Origin: Clostridia bacterium | GTDB lineage: Bacteria > Bacillota > Clostridia > Christensenellales > Aristaeellaceae | NCBI GenBank assembly: GCA_017464305.1 | Contig: JAFUDS010000005.1 | Location: forward strand, 124,001-188,000 | Direction: 5' to 3' | Length of the DNA stretch: 64,000 nt | Shown: in pieces, positions 16,895 to 25,121 of the stretch | Position numbering within the stretch: position 1 is the stretch's first letter | Layout of the letters: the number at the start of each line of letters is the position of its first letter | Position numbers and translations under genes: made by a program | Notes under the pieces: model-generated | What the model was told of the DNA's origin: nothing | The model's database searches: none | What the model saw: the letters and a program-made list of their open reading frames with translations, nothing else

Positions 16895-17857
16895 TTACCA
16901 CAGCGCCTTGGCCTTGTTGGCCTTGGCGTTGAAGGTATTTTCCGAATCCTTCATCACGTACCGGAAGAACAGCCGCTGAGCCACGGTGAAGATCAGAATC
17001 AGGCCCATCAGCACCATGGCCATGGCGCAGGCCTGACCCACCTTCTGGCTCACGTGGGCCATCTGGTGAATCTTGATGAAGAAGGTGGCCGTGCCGTTGG
17101 CGCCCATGGAGCCTACCACGTAGGCCGGCTCGAAGGCGGACAGGGAACCCGTGATGCTGAGGATCAGGTTCAGCATGAACACGGTCTTGATGCCCGGCAG
17201 GATGATGGCCTTAAACTGCTGCCAGCGGTTGGCGCCGTCGATGGTGGCCGCCTCATACAGGGTGGGATCGATGGAGGCGATGGCCCCGATGAACAGCACC
17301 ATGTTCTGCCCGCAGTATTTCCACACGGAGGTGAACACCAGGCTCCAGTTGTTCACGCTCTGATCCCGTAGCCAGTAGGGCAGGCTGTCCAGCTTGAAGC
17401 CGATGGCCTGGAGCACGGAGTCCAGCACGAAGCCTCGGGTGTAGAAATACTTGAAGATGTATCCGATGGCGATACCGTTTACCAGGAAGGGGAAGAACAT
17501 GATGGCCTTGTATACCCCGCCGCCCCGGATGTTTTCCAGGCTCAGCACGGAGGCAAAGAACAGGGCCAGGGCCAGCTGCACCACTGCGCCCGCCATGTAG
17601 TACAGGCTCAGCAGCATCGCGCCCACATATTCCGACTTGGAGAACACCTTCAGGTAGTTATCAAACCCGACGAAGCCCTTGTTCTTCGTGTAGCTCATGT
17701 TGTAGAAGCTGAATTGGATCATTTTGACAAAGGGCACATAGGTAAACAAAATCAGCAGAAACAGGGGCACGATGGCGAACAGGACGATCACCGCCACCTT
17801 CTGCCAATTGATCCGCTTCCTGCGCAGATCGGGCTGAACCTTGCTCATCACGCTCAT
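16895..17857 (-). CDS. sugar ABC transporter permease, MalF type (manno-oligosaccharide locus)
   Basis: 320 residues from the ATG at 17857, 8 bp after GGAGG; a GTG three codons earlier overlaps that site and is less likely. There is a basic cytoplasmic N-terminus (RRKRINWQK) and then six hydrophobic segments, the first near 22-43. The EAA loop LYEAATIDGANRWQQFKAIILP lies near 208. It pairs with the MalG-type subunit. Confidence 0.92.
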   Translation of the reverse strand: MSVMSKVQPDLRRKRINWQKVAVIVLFAIVPLFLLILFTYVPFVKMIQFSFYNMSYTKNKGFVGFDNYLKVFSKSEYVGAMLLSLYYMAGAVVQLALALFFASVLSLENIRGGGVYKAIMFFPFLVNGIAIGYIFKYFYTRGFVLDSVLQAIGFKLDSLPYWLRDQSVNNWSLVFTSVWKYCGQNMVLFIGAIASIDPTLYEAATIDGANRWQQFKAIILPGIKTVFMLNLILSITGSLSAFEPAYVVGSMGANGTATFFIKIHQMAHVSQKVGQACAMAMVLMGLILIFTVAQRLFFRYVMKDSENTFNAKANKAKALW

Positions 17858-17889
17858 GAGCCGCACCTCCGGAACTTATTCTTTGCTTC

Positions 17890-17926
17890 AAAAAGGCGGG
17901 GCCAGGAGCATTTCCATGGCCCCGCC
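17890..17926 (-). terminator. intercistronic hairpin after the binding-protein gene
   Basis: GGCGGGGCCA (17895-17904) pairs perfectly with TGGCCCCGCC (17917-17926). On the minus strand it is followed by TTTTTG. Like 3667-3691 it lies between binding protein and permeases and probably gives partial termination. Confidence 0.7.
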
Positions 17927-17989
17927 GCTGGGGGTGAGCAGAGGAGAGGAGGATCCCCTCCCCTGCCCTTCATTTCTAATTTTCGGGAA

Positions 17990-19324
17990 TTACTTAACTT
18001 CCACGTTCAGGGTCGCCTGAGCGTCGCTCCAAGCTTCGTTCCAGTCGGCCATGATGTCGTCGAAATCTTTGTCATGGTTGAAGCCATGCTCCACGATCTC
18101 CTGCACCTTGGTGTTGCCGCCGGCATTGATGGCCAGCTCAGACTCGCTGTTCAGCTCGCTCAGCAGGGTCGCTTCGCCTTCCAGGGCGTCGGCGTCCGCC
18201 ACCATGTCGATGCCGTCGAAGGCAGCGTACAGGTCCGGATATTCGCCATTCTTGTCGATCGGCACGCCGCCTTCGCTGTAAGCGAAGCCGCTCTGCTCGG
18301 TGACATACTTCAGATAGTACAGGGAAGCCAGCTTCTCGTCGTCAGAGGCCTGGACGTTGATGCCGAAGCAATAGTCGGGGCCAGCGGGGGCGTACTGCTT
18401 GCCATCCACGGTGATGGGGAACGCCATGTAGCCCACATCTTCCGGATGCTCGCCGCCCTCGGCGTCACGCATCTGGGTGAAAGCCCAGGAGCCCAGCACC
18501 ATGGTCGCGATCTGGCCATTGTTCAGCATGGGCTTGCAGCCTTCCCAGTCAGTGGTGGTGTAGTCTTCTTCGATCAGGCCTTCCGCCGCCGCGTCGTACA
18601 GAATCTTGTACACCGCATAGGGGCCGGTCAGCTCGTCTTCCTGCTTGGCGAAGGGATCCTTCGCGTGGGGCAGGATCTGATTCTGATATTCCGCCTTGCC
18701 GGTAGCGGCCACGCCGATGTAAGCATCCCAAGCGCCCATGGTCCAGCCAGCGGCGTAGTTGGTGTACAGCGGGATGGCGTCGGTCTTTTCCTTCACGGCG
18801 CGCAGGGCGTCCAGGAACTCAGCGGGGGTCTTGGGCAGCTCGGTCACGCCGGCTTCCGCGAAGATCCGCTTGTTGTACAGGATGCCGTTGGCATTGCCAG
18901 TGGAGGGGATGCCGTAGGCTTCGCCTTCATAAGCCCAGTTGCTCATGAAGTTGTACAGGCCGTTCAGGGTATCCAGCTTGCCCAGGGAGATGTAATACTT
19001 GCTCAGCTCATCCTTGTCCACGGTGGGGATGCCCATGATGGTCCAGTCGTTGTTACCGATCCGCAGCAGGGCGTTTTCGGCGTAGTCGGTGATCAGCTCA
19101 TACTCGATCTCGACGTTGGGATAGGTCTTGTTGAACTCATCCACATAGCCCTGGAGCTTCTCCGGGATGTCAGTCCGATGATACACAAAATGGATCTTCG
19201 CGGTCAGGTCGGTGTTTTCTCCCCACACGATCTGATCCAGGGTGGGCAGCTCATCCGCCGCGGCGAAAGAGGCCATCCCCAGCGCCAGGCACAGGGCCAG
19301 AACCAAAGCCAACAGTTTCTTCAT
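17990..19324 (-). CDS. extracellular solute-binding protein, probably for manno-oligosaccharides
   Basis: 444 residues. The signal peptide (MKKLLALVLALCLALGMASF) ends at AAA-DE; the only cysteine lies inside the hydrophobic core and does not form a lipobox. The mature protein has the family-1 binding-protein pattern (ELSKYYISLGKLDTLNGLYN, GNANGILYNKRIFAEAGV near 190). It is the first gene of the operon and is read from a consensus promoter overlapped by LacI-type operators. The ligand is inferred from the mannan enzymes downstream. Confidence 0.9.
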   Translation of the reverse strand: MKKLLALVLALCLALGMASFAAADELPTLDQIVWGENTDLTAKIHFVYHRTDIPEKLQGYVDEFNKTYPNVEIEYELITDYAENALLRIGNNDWTIMGIPTVDKDELSKYYISLGKLDTLNGLYNFMSNWAYEGEAYGIPSTGNANGILYNKRIFAEAGVTELPKTPAEFLDALRAVKEKTDAIPLYTNYAAGWTMGAWDAYIGVAATGKAEYQNQILPHAKDPFAKQEDELTGPYAVYKILYDAAAEGLIEEDYTTTDWEGCKPMLNNGQIATMVLGSWAFTQMRDAEGGEHPEDVGYMAFPITVDGKQYAPAGPDYCFGINVQASDDEKLASLYYLKYVTEQSGFAYSEGGVPIDKNGEYPDLYAAFDGIDMVADADALEGEATLLSELNSESELAINAGGNTKVQEIVEHGFNHDKDFDDIMADWNEAWSDAQATLNVEVK

Positions 19325-19351
19325 GGTAGGTTTCTCCTCCTTTTTATTTGG

Positions 19352-19417
19352 TTAACAAATTTGTTAATCTGTTAACTTCATTAACCACATTATAAACCTT
19401 CCCTATTTTGTTGTCAA
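19352..19417 (-). promoter_or_regulatory. consensus promoter and LacI-type operators of the mannan operon
   Basis: On the minus strand TTGACA (19412-19417) and TATAAT (19389-19394) are exactly 17 bp apart. Just downstream of the expected start is a perfect 16-bp palindrome TTAACAAATTTGTTAA (19352-19367), and next to it GTTAACTTCATTAACC (19371-19386). The same half-site occurs before the divergent lacI gene, so repression by that LacI protein is the simplest reading. Confidence 0.8.
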
Positions 19418-19504
19418 TAGATGTTCCCTGTCTATTTTGGCAAAATTTCTTCCCTGAGTTCTATTTTATTCCACCAATTCTGTTTTCTTTCCTGTTTTTT
19501 ACTC

Positions 19505-19560
19505 TTGACATTCAGAGGCAGATTGCTTATAGTTTAGTTAACAAAATTCATTTTGTTAGC
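19505..19560 (+). promoter_or_regulatory. promoter and operator of the lacI-family gene
   Basis: TTGACA (19505-19510) and TATAGT (19528-19533) are 17 bp apart. The dyad GTTAACAAAA/TTTTGTTAGC (19537-19546 and 19551-19560) lies over the expected start site. It shares its half-site with 19352-19367, implying autoregulation. Confidence 0.75.
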
Positions 19561-19601
19561 CTATTCGTAAATCCAAGTACGCTGTAAAGGAAGCTCCGAA
19601 G

Positions 19602-20606
19602 ATGAAGAAAACCACCATGCGGGATATCGGGAAGGCTGTAGGCGTCAGCGCCGTGACCGTCTCCAAGGCCTTGGCCGGCAAGCCGGGCATGAGCGACGCC
19701 ATGCGGGAGAAGATTCTCCGGGCTGCCGAGGAGATGGGATACAGCTATCCCCAGGAGTCCGCCGTCCCAGCGCCCCGGAATCTGGATATCGGCATTCTGG
19801 TGCCCGAGGCCTTCTTCGGCGCCAATACCTTCTATGCCAATGTGTATAAGCGGCTGGTGCAGCGGCTGACAGAGGAAGGGCTCTTCGCCCTGCTGGAGCT
19901 GGTGGATCGGAAGGCGGAGGAGGAATTGTCCCTGCCCCTGGTACTGACCAGCCATCATGTCAGCGGCCTCATTATCCTGGGCCAGCCCCGGAAGGAATAT
20001 TCCCGGCTCATCGCTGAGCAGGGGATCCCCGTCATCTTCCTGGATTTCTATGACGAACAGGCCAGCGCCGAAGCGGTGGTGGGCGACAATACCTATGGCT
20101 GCTATCGGCTGACCTCCCATCTGATTAAAAATGGACATCGGCGCATCGGCTTTGTGGGGAATTATCGAGCCACCAGCTCCATCATGGACCGCTATCTGGG
20201 CTATTGCCGTGCCATGCTGATGCACGATCTGCCCCGGCGGGATGATTGGGTCATCATGGACCGGGGGCTGGATAATCAGCTGCTGGAAAAGCTGGAGCTG
20301 CCGGCCGAGCTGCCCACCGCCTTTGTGTGCAACTGCGACGTAGTGGCCCGGAAGCTCATGGATCAGCTGGCGGAGCGGGGGCTCCGGGTGCCGGAGGATA
20401 TCAGTGTCACGGGGTATGACGATTTTGAAATGGAAGCCGCCCCTGGCCCGGGTATCAGCACCTTCCGGGTGGATATGCACGCCATGGTGGATGTGGCGGT
20501 GAAAATCATGCTGGACCGTTGCGCTGGCATAGCCAAGCCCTTCGGCCGAACCGTCATCGGCGGTCAGCCGGTCTATCGGGACTCGGAACGCCCTCTGGCG
20601 GAGTAA
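19602..20606 (+). CDS. LacI-family transcriptional regulator of the mannan locus
   Basis: 334 residues. The N-terminal helix-turn-helix reads TMRDIGKAVGVSAVTVSKAL (residues 5-24) with hinge helix near 45-55. The periplasmic-binding-protein-like sensor domain follows (VVGDNTYGCYRLTSHLIKNG near 157, DISVTGYDDFEMEAAPG near 266). It is divergent from the ABC/phosphorylase operon, with matching palindromes at both promoters. The effector is probably a manno-oligosaccharide or phosphorylated sugar, by position only. GH113 follows convergently. Confidence 0.93.
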   Translation: MKKTTMRDIGKAVGVSAVTVSKALAGKPGMSDAMREKILRAAEEMGYSYPQESAVPAPRNLDIGILVPEAFFGANTFYANVYKRLVQRLTEEGLFALLELVDRKAEEELSLPLVLTSHHVSGLIILGQPRKEYSRLIAEQGIPVIFLDFYDEQASAEAVVGDNTYGCYRLTSHLIKNGHRRIGFVGNYRATSSIMDRYLGYCRAMLMHDLPRRDDWVIMDRGLDNQLLEKLELPAELPTAFVCNCDVVARKLMDQLAERGLRVPEDISVTGYDDFEMEAAPGPGISTFRVDMHAMVDVAVKIMLDRCAGIAKPFGRTVIGGQPVYRDSERPLAE

Positions 20607-20624
20607 GAAAGCTTTCCTTTCCCG

Positions 20625-21572
20625 TCAAATTTCCCCGCTGAAACGCAGCAGGGCGTCGTTGGCGGGCTTGCCATAGGTACAGTAGCCATTGTTGTCCTGG
20701 GCCGTCTGGGCCGGATAAAGCCGGGTGGCGCTCCAGTCCCACCAGCCGGTCCCGCGAACCCAGGGATTCCTTTTCAGCGCCTCCAGGAAGGCTTCGTACC
20801 ATCTGGTCTGGGCCGTCAGGTCCGTCCCTTCGCCGAAGCGCCAGTCATTGGGCCGATATTCGCTCTTCCCCCGGGAGGGGCATCCGCACTCCATAAACAG
20901 GAAGGGCTTCCCTTCCCGCTGGCATACGCTCTGAATCCGGGCGAAGTTTTCCTCCAGCTGATGAATGGGGTAATATCCGGAGGAGGAAATATAATCCACC
21001 GCGTCCCACCAGTGGACGTTTCCCTCCTGGAACTTATCGCAGTTGTAGGTGATTGGGCCGGAATAGATCTGCCGCACATGGGCCGCCACCTGCCGCCACT
21101 CTGCTTCCCGGCCGTCCGTGCCCACCATTTCGCAGCCAATGCAGAACATTTCCGCCTGATTTTCTTCCGCCATCCGGGCCACCCGGCACACATGATCCTC
21201 CCAGGAGGCAAACCAGTCCGCCCAGCCCGGCTCCGTCGGCACATCCTGGTCGAAGAAATGGATATAGGCCCGCCAATAGCCATCCCGGCAATTAACCATG
21301 GCCTTCAGAAGCACCTTCAGGCCCAGGGCCCTGGCTTCCTGACACACGGCCCGGACGTCCTCTTCGTCCATGACATCCGGATGATCGGAATCCATCCAGG
21401 TGGAATAGGTGTGATCCTGCCAGGCGCAGACGGGCAGGATGATGGCATTGCAACCCGTGGTCCGCTTCATTTCGGCCAGGGACCATTTCCAGCCGCTGCT
21501 CCGGGTAAAGCCCCGTTTTTCACAAAAACCAAAGGTGTAAGCGTTGAGAAACGGTAGGTCTGTCTGCTGCAT
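20625..21572 (-). CDS. GH113 beta-mannanase-like glycoside hydrolase
   Basis: 315 residues, a TIM barrel without signal peptide, so it acts inside the cell. Family blocks are TFGFCEKRG near 13, LKVLLKAMVNCRDGYWRAYI near 85, EMFCIGCEMVGTDGREAEW near 140 (probable acid/base Glu in GCEM) and PFLFMECGCPSRG near 222 (probable nucleophile Glu in MEC). The end WWDWSATRLYPAQTAQDNNG is also characteristic. GH113 enzymes cleave beta-1,4-mannans. An intracellular form would trim imported oligosaccharides for the phosphorylases. The ribosome site GAGGAGG is 8 bp upstream. It ends tail to tail with lacI. Confidence 0.85.
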   Translation of the reverse strand: MQQTDLPFLNAYTFGFCEKRGFTRSSGWKWSLAEMKRTTGCNAIILPVCAWQDHTYSTWMDSDHPDVMDEEDVRAVCQEARALGLKVLLKAMVNCRDGYWRAYIHFFDQDVPTEPGWADWFASWEDHVCRVARMAEENQAEMFCIGCEMVGTDGREAEWRQVAAHVRQIYSGPITYNCDKFQEGNVHWWDAVDYISSSGYYPIHQLEENFARIQSVCQREGKPFLFMECGCPSRGKSEYRPNDWRFGEGTDLTAQTRWYEAFLEALKRNPWVRGTGWWDWSATRLYPAQTAQDNNGYCTYGKPANDALLRFSGEI

Positions 21573-21739
21573 GATCGAAGCCTCCTCGGTTCAGTTTCGT
21601 CATCCTATTTTATCAAATATTCTCTCGTTCATCAAATCCAATATAAAAGAAGGGAAACACCGATTTGAACACATCAGCGCTTCCCTTTGGAAGCTCTCCC
21701 CAGCGGGGAGGGCAAAAACAATTTGTGAAAGGATTCCGT
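21573..21739. repeat. intergenic stretch with a GC-rich palindrome
   Basis: An upstream region of the GH113 gene with an A/T-rich left half. It contains CTCTCCCC-AGC-GGGGAGGG (about 21694-21712), another member of the short palindrome family. It follows the stop of the MalY/PatB gene and could act as its terminator. No gene is seen. Confidence 0.5.
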
Positions 21740-22918
21740 TCAGTCTTTCCGGTCTCTACAGGCAGCAGCCAATTGGGAAACGGCCTGAGCCAGGGTCTCC
21801 CGCTGGGTCGCCAGGACGAAACGCTGGAAGCCCGCTCCCTCCTGCCCAAAGAGATCTCCCGCGTCCAGCCAGAGCTTTGCCTTTTTCGACACGAGATTAT
21901 TCACCTCCGGCCCAGTGAGCCCGGTATCCCGGAAATCCACCCAAGCAAAATAAGTCCCCTGCGGTTCAATAAGCTGCAACTGAGGTAATTCCTTCTTCAA
22001 GCTTTCCCGGAAGAAGTTCAGATTCTCCGTCAAATATGCCTGGCAGGCCGCCAGCCACTCCTCCCCCGCCAGATAGGCCGCTTTCGTAGCGGCGAGGCCT
22101 AACGGATTCAGCTGCGAATAGCCGCTGGCGTTCATGCGGTGAACGAAGGCCTGCCGCAGCTCAGGATTCGGAATCCAAATGTTGGAAACCTGCAGCCCAG
22201 CCAGGTTAAAGCTCTTGCTGGCCGCGGTACAGATAAGGACCTGATCCCGCAGCTCCGGCGCCGCCCGCAGCAGCGTCTGATGCTCATATCCGGGCAGAAT
22301 CAAATCGCAATGGATTTCATCGGACACCACCCTTACCCCATGCCGGAGGCAAATATCCGCCAGCCGCTGCAGCTCCTCCTGGGTCCAGACTCGGCCCACC
22401 GGATTATGAGGGTTGCACAGAATAAAGAGCCGGGCCCCCGATTCCACAATCACCCGTTCAAAATCCGCAAAGTCAATCTCGTATCGCCCTTCCCGCAGCG
22501 TAAGCGGGCTGATGACGATCCTTCGGTCGTTGTCCCGAATCACCTCATAGAAGGGATAATATACTGGGGGCTGAATCAGCACGCTCTCCCCAAGCTCCGT
22601 CAGAGCCTGCACCGCCATGGCCAGGGCGCAGACCACCCCCGGAGTCTTCACCAGCCACTCCTGGGCGGGACGCCATTGGTGCCGCTTTTCATACCAGCCG
22701 GCCACCGCCTCATAATAATCCCCCTTCACATCGCTATATCCAAAAATGCCATGGGAGACCACCCGTTGCAGCGCCTCCTGAATGCAGGGCGCCACCGGGA
22801 AATCCATATCCGCCACCCACAGAGGCAACGCATCCGCCGCCTGGCCCCGCTCCACCGCGAAATCCCACTTCAAGGAATTCGTGCCATGCCGATCTACCAC
22901 CCGATCAAAATCATACAT
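21740..22918 (-). CDS. MalY/PatB-family C-S lyase (cystathionine beta-lyase type)
   Basis: 392 residues from the ATG at 22918 (GGGAGGATAAAG upstream), starting MYDFDRVVDRHGTNSLKWD as this family does. It is a fold-type I PLP enzyme: LPLWVADMDFPVAP near 29, NPHNPVGRVW near 169 and the PLP lysine in TAASKSFNLAG near 231. It would cleave cystathionine or cysteine S-conjugates to a thiol, pyruvate and ammonia. An in-frame TTG at 23035 also has a strong ribosome site (AGGAGG) and would add a basic 39-residue leader containing CTLC. It heads the sulfur-amino-acid cluster. Confidence 0.92.
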   Translation of the reverse strand: MYDFDRVVDRHGTNSLKWDFAVERGQAADALPLWVADMDFPVAPCIQEALQRVVSHGIFGYSDVKGDYYEAVAGWYEKRHQWRPAQEWLVKTPGVVCALAMAVQALTELGESVLIQPPVYYPFYEVIRDNDRRIVISPLTLREGRYEIDFADFERVIVESGARLFILCNPHNPVGRVWTQEELQRLADICLRHGVRVVSDEIHCDLILPGYEHQTLLRAAPELRDQVLICTAASKSFNLAGLQVSNIWIPNPELRQAFVHRMNASGYSQLNPLGLAATKAAYLAGEEWLAACQAYLTENLNFFRESLKKELPQLQLIEPQGTYFAWVDFRDTGLTGPEVNNLVSKKAKLWLDAGDLFGQEGAGFQRFVLATQRETLAQAVSQLAAACRDRKD

Positions 22919-23092
22919 TTCTTTATCCTCCCGCGATGATGTCAAATCCGTTGCCCGATTTGGGCGTCTTCCCGGCCTACATAAGGTGCAGATGCGCCGC
23001 CTCGCACCCCTGCTTTTCCTGGACTGCCCAGCCAAGGAACTTTCCTCCTAATACAATTCTGGATACAGTGCAAAATTTCCTTTTTTCCAAAA
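22919..23092 (-). other. leader region of the MalY/PatB gene, in-frame upstream start
   Basis: There is no separate gene. On the minus strand AGGAGG is followed 8 bp later by a TTG (23033-23035) in frame with the lyase; the 39 added codons are rich in Arg and include ICTLCR. Either the protein has an extension absent from the family, or this is a translated leader that senses something. SAM-I, T-box and similar conserved cores were looked for and not seen. Confidence 0.35.
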
Positions 23093-23124
23093 AAGCGGCA
23101 CCTCCCCCAAGCAGGGAGGTGCCT
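23093..23124 (-). terminator. terminator of the cyst(e)ine-binding protein gene
   Basis: GGCACCTCCC and GGGAGGTGCC form a perfect 10-bp stem. On the minus strand it is followed by GCTTTTTTGG. About 100 bp after the binding-protein stop. Confidence 0.75.
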
Positions 23125-23221
23125 TTGAAGAATGGAGGATGGAGGTTATTTTTGACCCATGTTCAAGGCTTCCCCGGAATGGTATGCGACATTCCGGAAG
23201 AGGCCATCTTGATCTCTTTGA

Positions 23222-24046
23222 TTACAGCACGCCGCCTTCGACCACCAGGGAATCCGCGTCAGCGTTCTCGCCATAGGTCTCCCGCAGGGTAGCTTCATAG
23301 TCCGCGTGGAAGAAGTTTTCTTCGCCCAGCTTTACGATTTCCTCGTTGATCCAGGCCAGCAGGGTTTCGTTGCCCTTGGAAACGGCGGGATTGATGGTGT
23401 CCAGATCGCCCAGGGACTCAATGCCCACAGCGAAACCAGGATTCTCAATCGCCCAGGCCAGCACTTCCGTGTTGTCGGTGGACAGGCCATCTCCGCGGCC
23501 ATCCAGCAGGCCCAGATAAGCATCGGTGTAGCTGTCGTACTTCACCAGCTCCACATCGGGATAATTCTTCTCGAAATAAGTCTCAGCCGTGGTGCCCTTG
23601 GAGACGATCAGCTTCTTGCCGTTCAGCTGTTCCACATCCGTCACCAGCGCGCTTTCGGGGCTAACCACGCCCAGGGCGACCTTCATGTAAGGCAGCGCGA
23701 AATCCACCTGCTCCGCCCGCTCGTCGGTATAGGTGAAGTTGGCCAGGATCACGTCCACCTTGAAGCTCTGGAGGAACTCAATGCGGTTGGGGGCATCTAC
23801 CGCCACGATGTCCAGCTCCACGCCCAGGTCTTCCGCCAGGCGGCGGGCCAGGTACACATCATAGCCCTGATATTCGCCGTTTTCATCCACATAGCCAAAG
23901 GGCTTCTTGTCATGGAACAAACCGATGGTAATCTTTCCGCTTTCCTTTACTTCATCCAGCGTGCGGAAACCATCCGCCAGGGCGGCGGAAGCCAGCACCA
24001 ACACCAGGGACAGAGCCAACGCGATCACTTTTACAAAACGCTTCAT
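23222..24046 (-). CDS. amino-acid ABC transporter binding protein, cyst(e)ine type
   Basis: 274 residues. The signal peptide MKRFVKVIALALSLVLVLAS ends at ALA-DG, again without a lipobox cysteine. The mature protein is a family-3 binding protein: SGKITIGLFHDKKPFGYVDE near 36, GYDVYLARRLAEDLGVELD near 60, ANFTYTDERAEQVDFALPYM near 97 and GRGDGLSTDN near 185. These blocks resemble CjaA/FliY-like cysteine or cystine receptors. It has its own promoter and terminator, apart from the ATPase/permease genes. Cys/Met lyases on both sides support a sulfur amino-acid ligand. Confidence 0.87.
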   Translation of the reverse strand: MKRFVKVIALALSLVLVLASAALADGFRTLDEVKESGKITIGLFHDKKPFGYVDENGEYQGYDVYLARRLAEDLGVELDIVAVDAPNRIEFLQSFKVDVILANFTYTDERAEQVDFALPYMKVALGVVSPESALVTDVEQLNGKKLIVSKGTTAETYFEKNYPDVELVKYDSYTDAYLGLLDGRGDGLSTDNTEVLAWAIENPGFAVGIESLGDLDTINPAVSKGNETLLAWINEEIVKLGEENFFHADYEATLRETYGENADADSLVVEGGVL

Positions 24047-24114
24047 TTTCGTTTACCTTCCTTTTCTTTATTCACATCCCCGCTCCGCGGGAATAGTTTA
24101 TCATGGTTTCTTTC

Positions 24115-24213
24115 TTATTCATTTTCTCCGGGGAAAGCGCTACGCTTCCAACACATTCGAAGCTCCATCCCGGCCCGGCATCGATCCTTGGCGCCGATAA
24201 AACGATTTCTCAC
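24115..24213 (-). CDS. small upstream ORF, possible Cys leader peptide
   Basis: A 32-codon frame with GTG start at 24213 and AGGAGG 7 bp upstream, ending TAA. It encodes MRNRFIGAKDRCRAGMELRM and then CWKRSAFPGENE, basic with two cysteines. It lies inside the roughly 200-nt leader of the cyst(e)ine-binding protein mRNA, between its promoter and start. That placement and the Cys codons suggest a regulatory leader peptide. This is inference; the peptide has no recognised family. Confidence 0.4.
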   Translation of the reverse strand: MRNRFIGAKDRCRAGMELRMCWKRSAFPGENE

Positions 24214-24260
24214 GCGCTTTCCTCCTCTCTTATTTCCCACCTCCCCGGTAGGTTAGTCGG

Positions 24261-24289
24261 ATTATAGCCTCGTTTTCCCAGCTTGTCAA
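24261..24289 (-). promoter_or_regulatory. consensus promoter of the cyst(e)ine-binding protein gene
   Basis: On the minus strand TTGACA (24284-24289) and TATAAT (24261-24266) are exactly 17 bp apart. The transcript would carry a leader of about 205 nt holding the 24115-24213 small ORF. A GC palindrome (CCCGCTCCGCGGG near 24079) lies near the end of the leader. Confidence 0.8.
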
Positions 24290-24324
24290 TAAGAAATTTT
24301 GTATTTGGCCTGTATTTTGGAAAA

Positions 24325-24353
24325 AAGAAAGCCGGGAGCGTTTTTGCTCCCGG
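24325..24353 (-). terminator. terminator of the amino-acid permease/ATPase operon
   Basis: CCGGGAGC (24332-24339) and GCTCCCGG (24346-24353) pair around a 6-nt loop. On the minus strand TTTCTTTTTT follows. It lies just after the ATPase stop and directly upstream of the binding-protein promoter. Confidence 0.85.
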
Positions 24354-24361
24354 GCATGGTT

Positions 24362-25120
24362 TTATCTGGCATTCTTTCGGGTGGAGGCGTAAGTAAAGCT
24401 TTGCAGGAACTGGCGGGCCCGCTCCGTCCGGGGCTCCCGGAAAAACTCGGCTGGAGCGCCCTCCTCCACGATGACACCCTGCTCCATAAAGAGCACTCGA
24501 TCCGCCACCGCTTCGGCGAAGCGCATCTCGTGGGTCACAATGGCCATGGTCATCCCCTGCTCCGCCAGGTCGATAACCACATTCAGCACCTCCGACACCA
24601 TCTCCGGGTCCAGGGCCGCGGTAATTTCATCCAGCAAGAGCAGCTCTGGATGCATCAGCATGGCCCGCACCAGGGCCACCCGCTGCTTTTGCCCGCCGGA
24701 AAGGGTCCGGGGCAGGGCATCCGCCTTCTCCGCCAGGCCCACCCGCTTCAGCATCTCCATGGCTTCCGCCTTCGCCTCGTCCGCCGGCCGTTTCAAAGCC
24801 TTGGTCGGGCCCAACAGCAGATTATCCATCACCTTCATGTGAGGGAAAAGATCATAGCTCTGGAACACCATGCCGATCTTCTGGCGCACCAGGTGCATGT
24901 TTTTCTCCTGGTCGGAAATCCGCTGATCCCGCAGCCAGATCTCGCCCCCATCGATCCGCTCCAAGCCATTGATGCAGCGCAGGAGGGTACTCTTTCCACA
25001 GCCGCTGGGGCCGATGACAACCACCACTTCTCCCTCGTGGATATCCAGGCTAACCCCCTTGAGGACGCCGGTTCCATCGAAGGATTTTTGAATGTTTTTG
25101 ACGCTTAAAATTGGGTTCAT
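24362..25120 (-). CDS. amino-acid ABC transporter ATP-binding protein (GlnQ/TcyC type)
   Basis: 252 residues. Walker A is GPSGCGKST near 37, the Q-loop follows in [12 protein letters not shown] near 87, the signature [15 protein letters not shown] is near 140 and Walker B is [14 protein letters not shown] near 162. The switch His is in [15 protein letters not shown] near 197. It starts 1 bp after the permease stop, so it is translationally coupled. It would energise uptake through the two permeases encoded just upstream. Confidence 0.96.
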   Translation of the reverse strand: MNPILSVKNIQKSFDGTGVLKGVSLDIHEGEVVVVIGPSGCGKSTLLRCINGLERIDGGEIWLRDQRISDQEKNMHLVRQKIGMVFQSYDLFPHMKVMDNLLLGPTKALKRPADEAKAEAMEMLKRVGLAEKADALPRTLSGGQKQRVALVRAMLMHPELLLLDEITAALDPEMVSEVLNVVIDLAEQGMTMAIVTHEMRFAEAVADRVLFMEQGVIVEEGAPAEFFREPRTERARQFLQSFTYASTRKNAR

Positions 25121-25121
25121 C

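Noticed and set aside
22919-23092. SAM, T-box or other known riboswitch before the sulfur genes
   Set aside because: The leaders of the MalY/PatB, binding-protein and Cys/Met PLP genes were read for the conserved cores and none was found.
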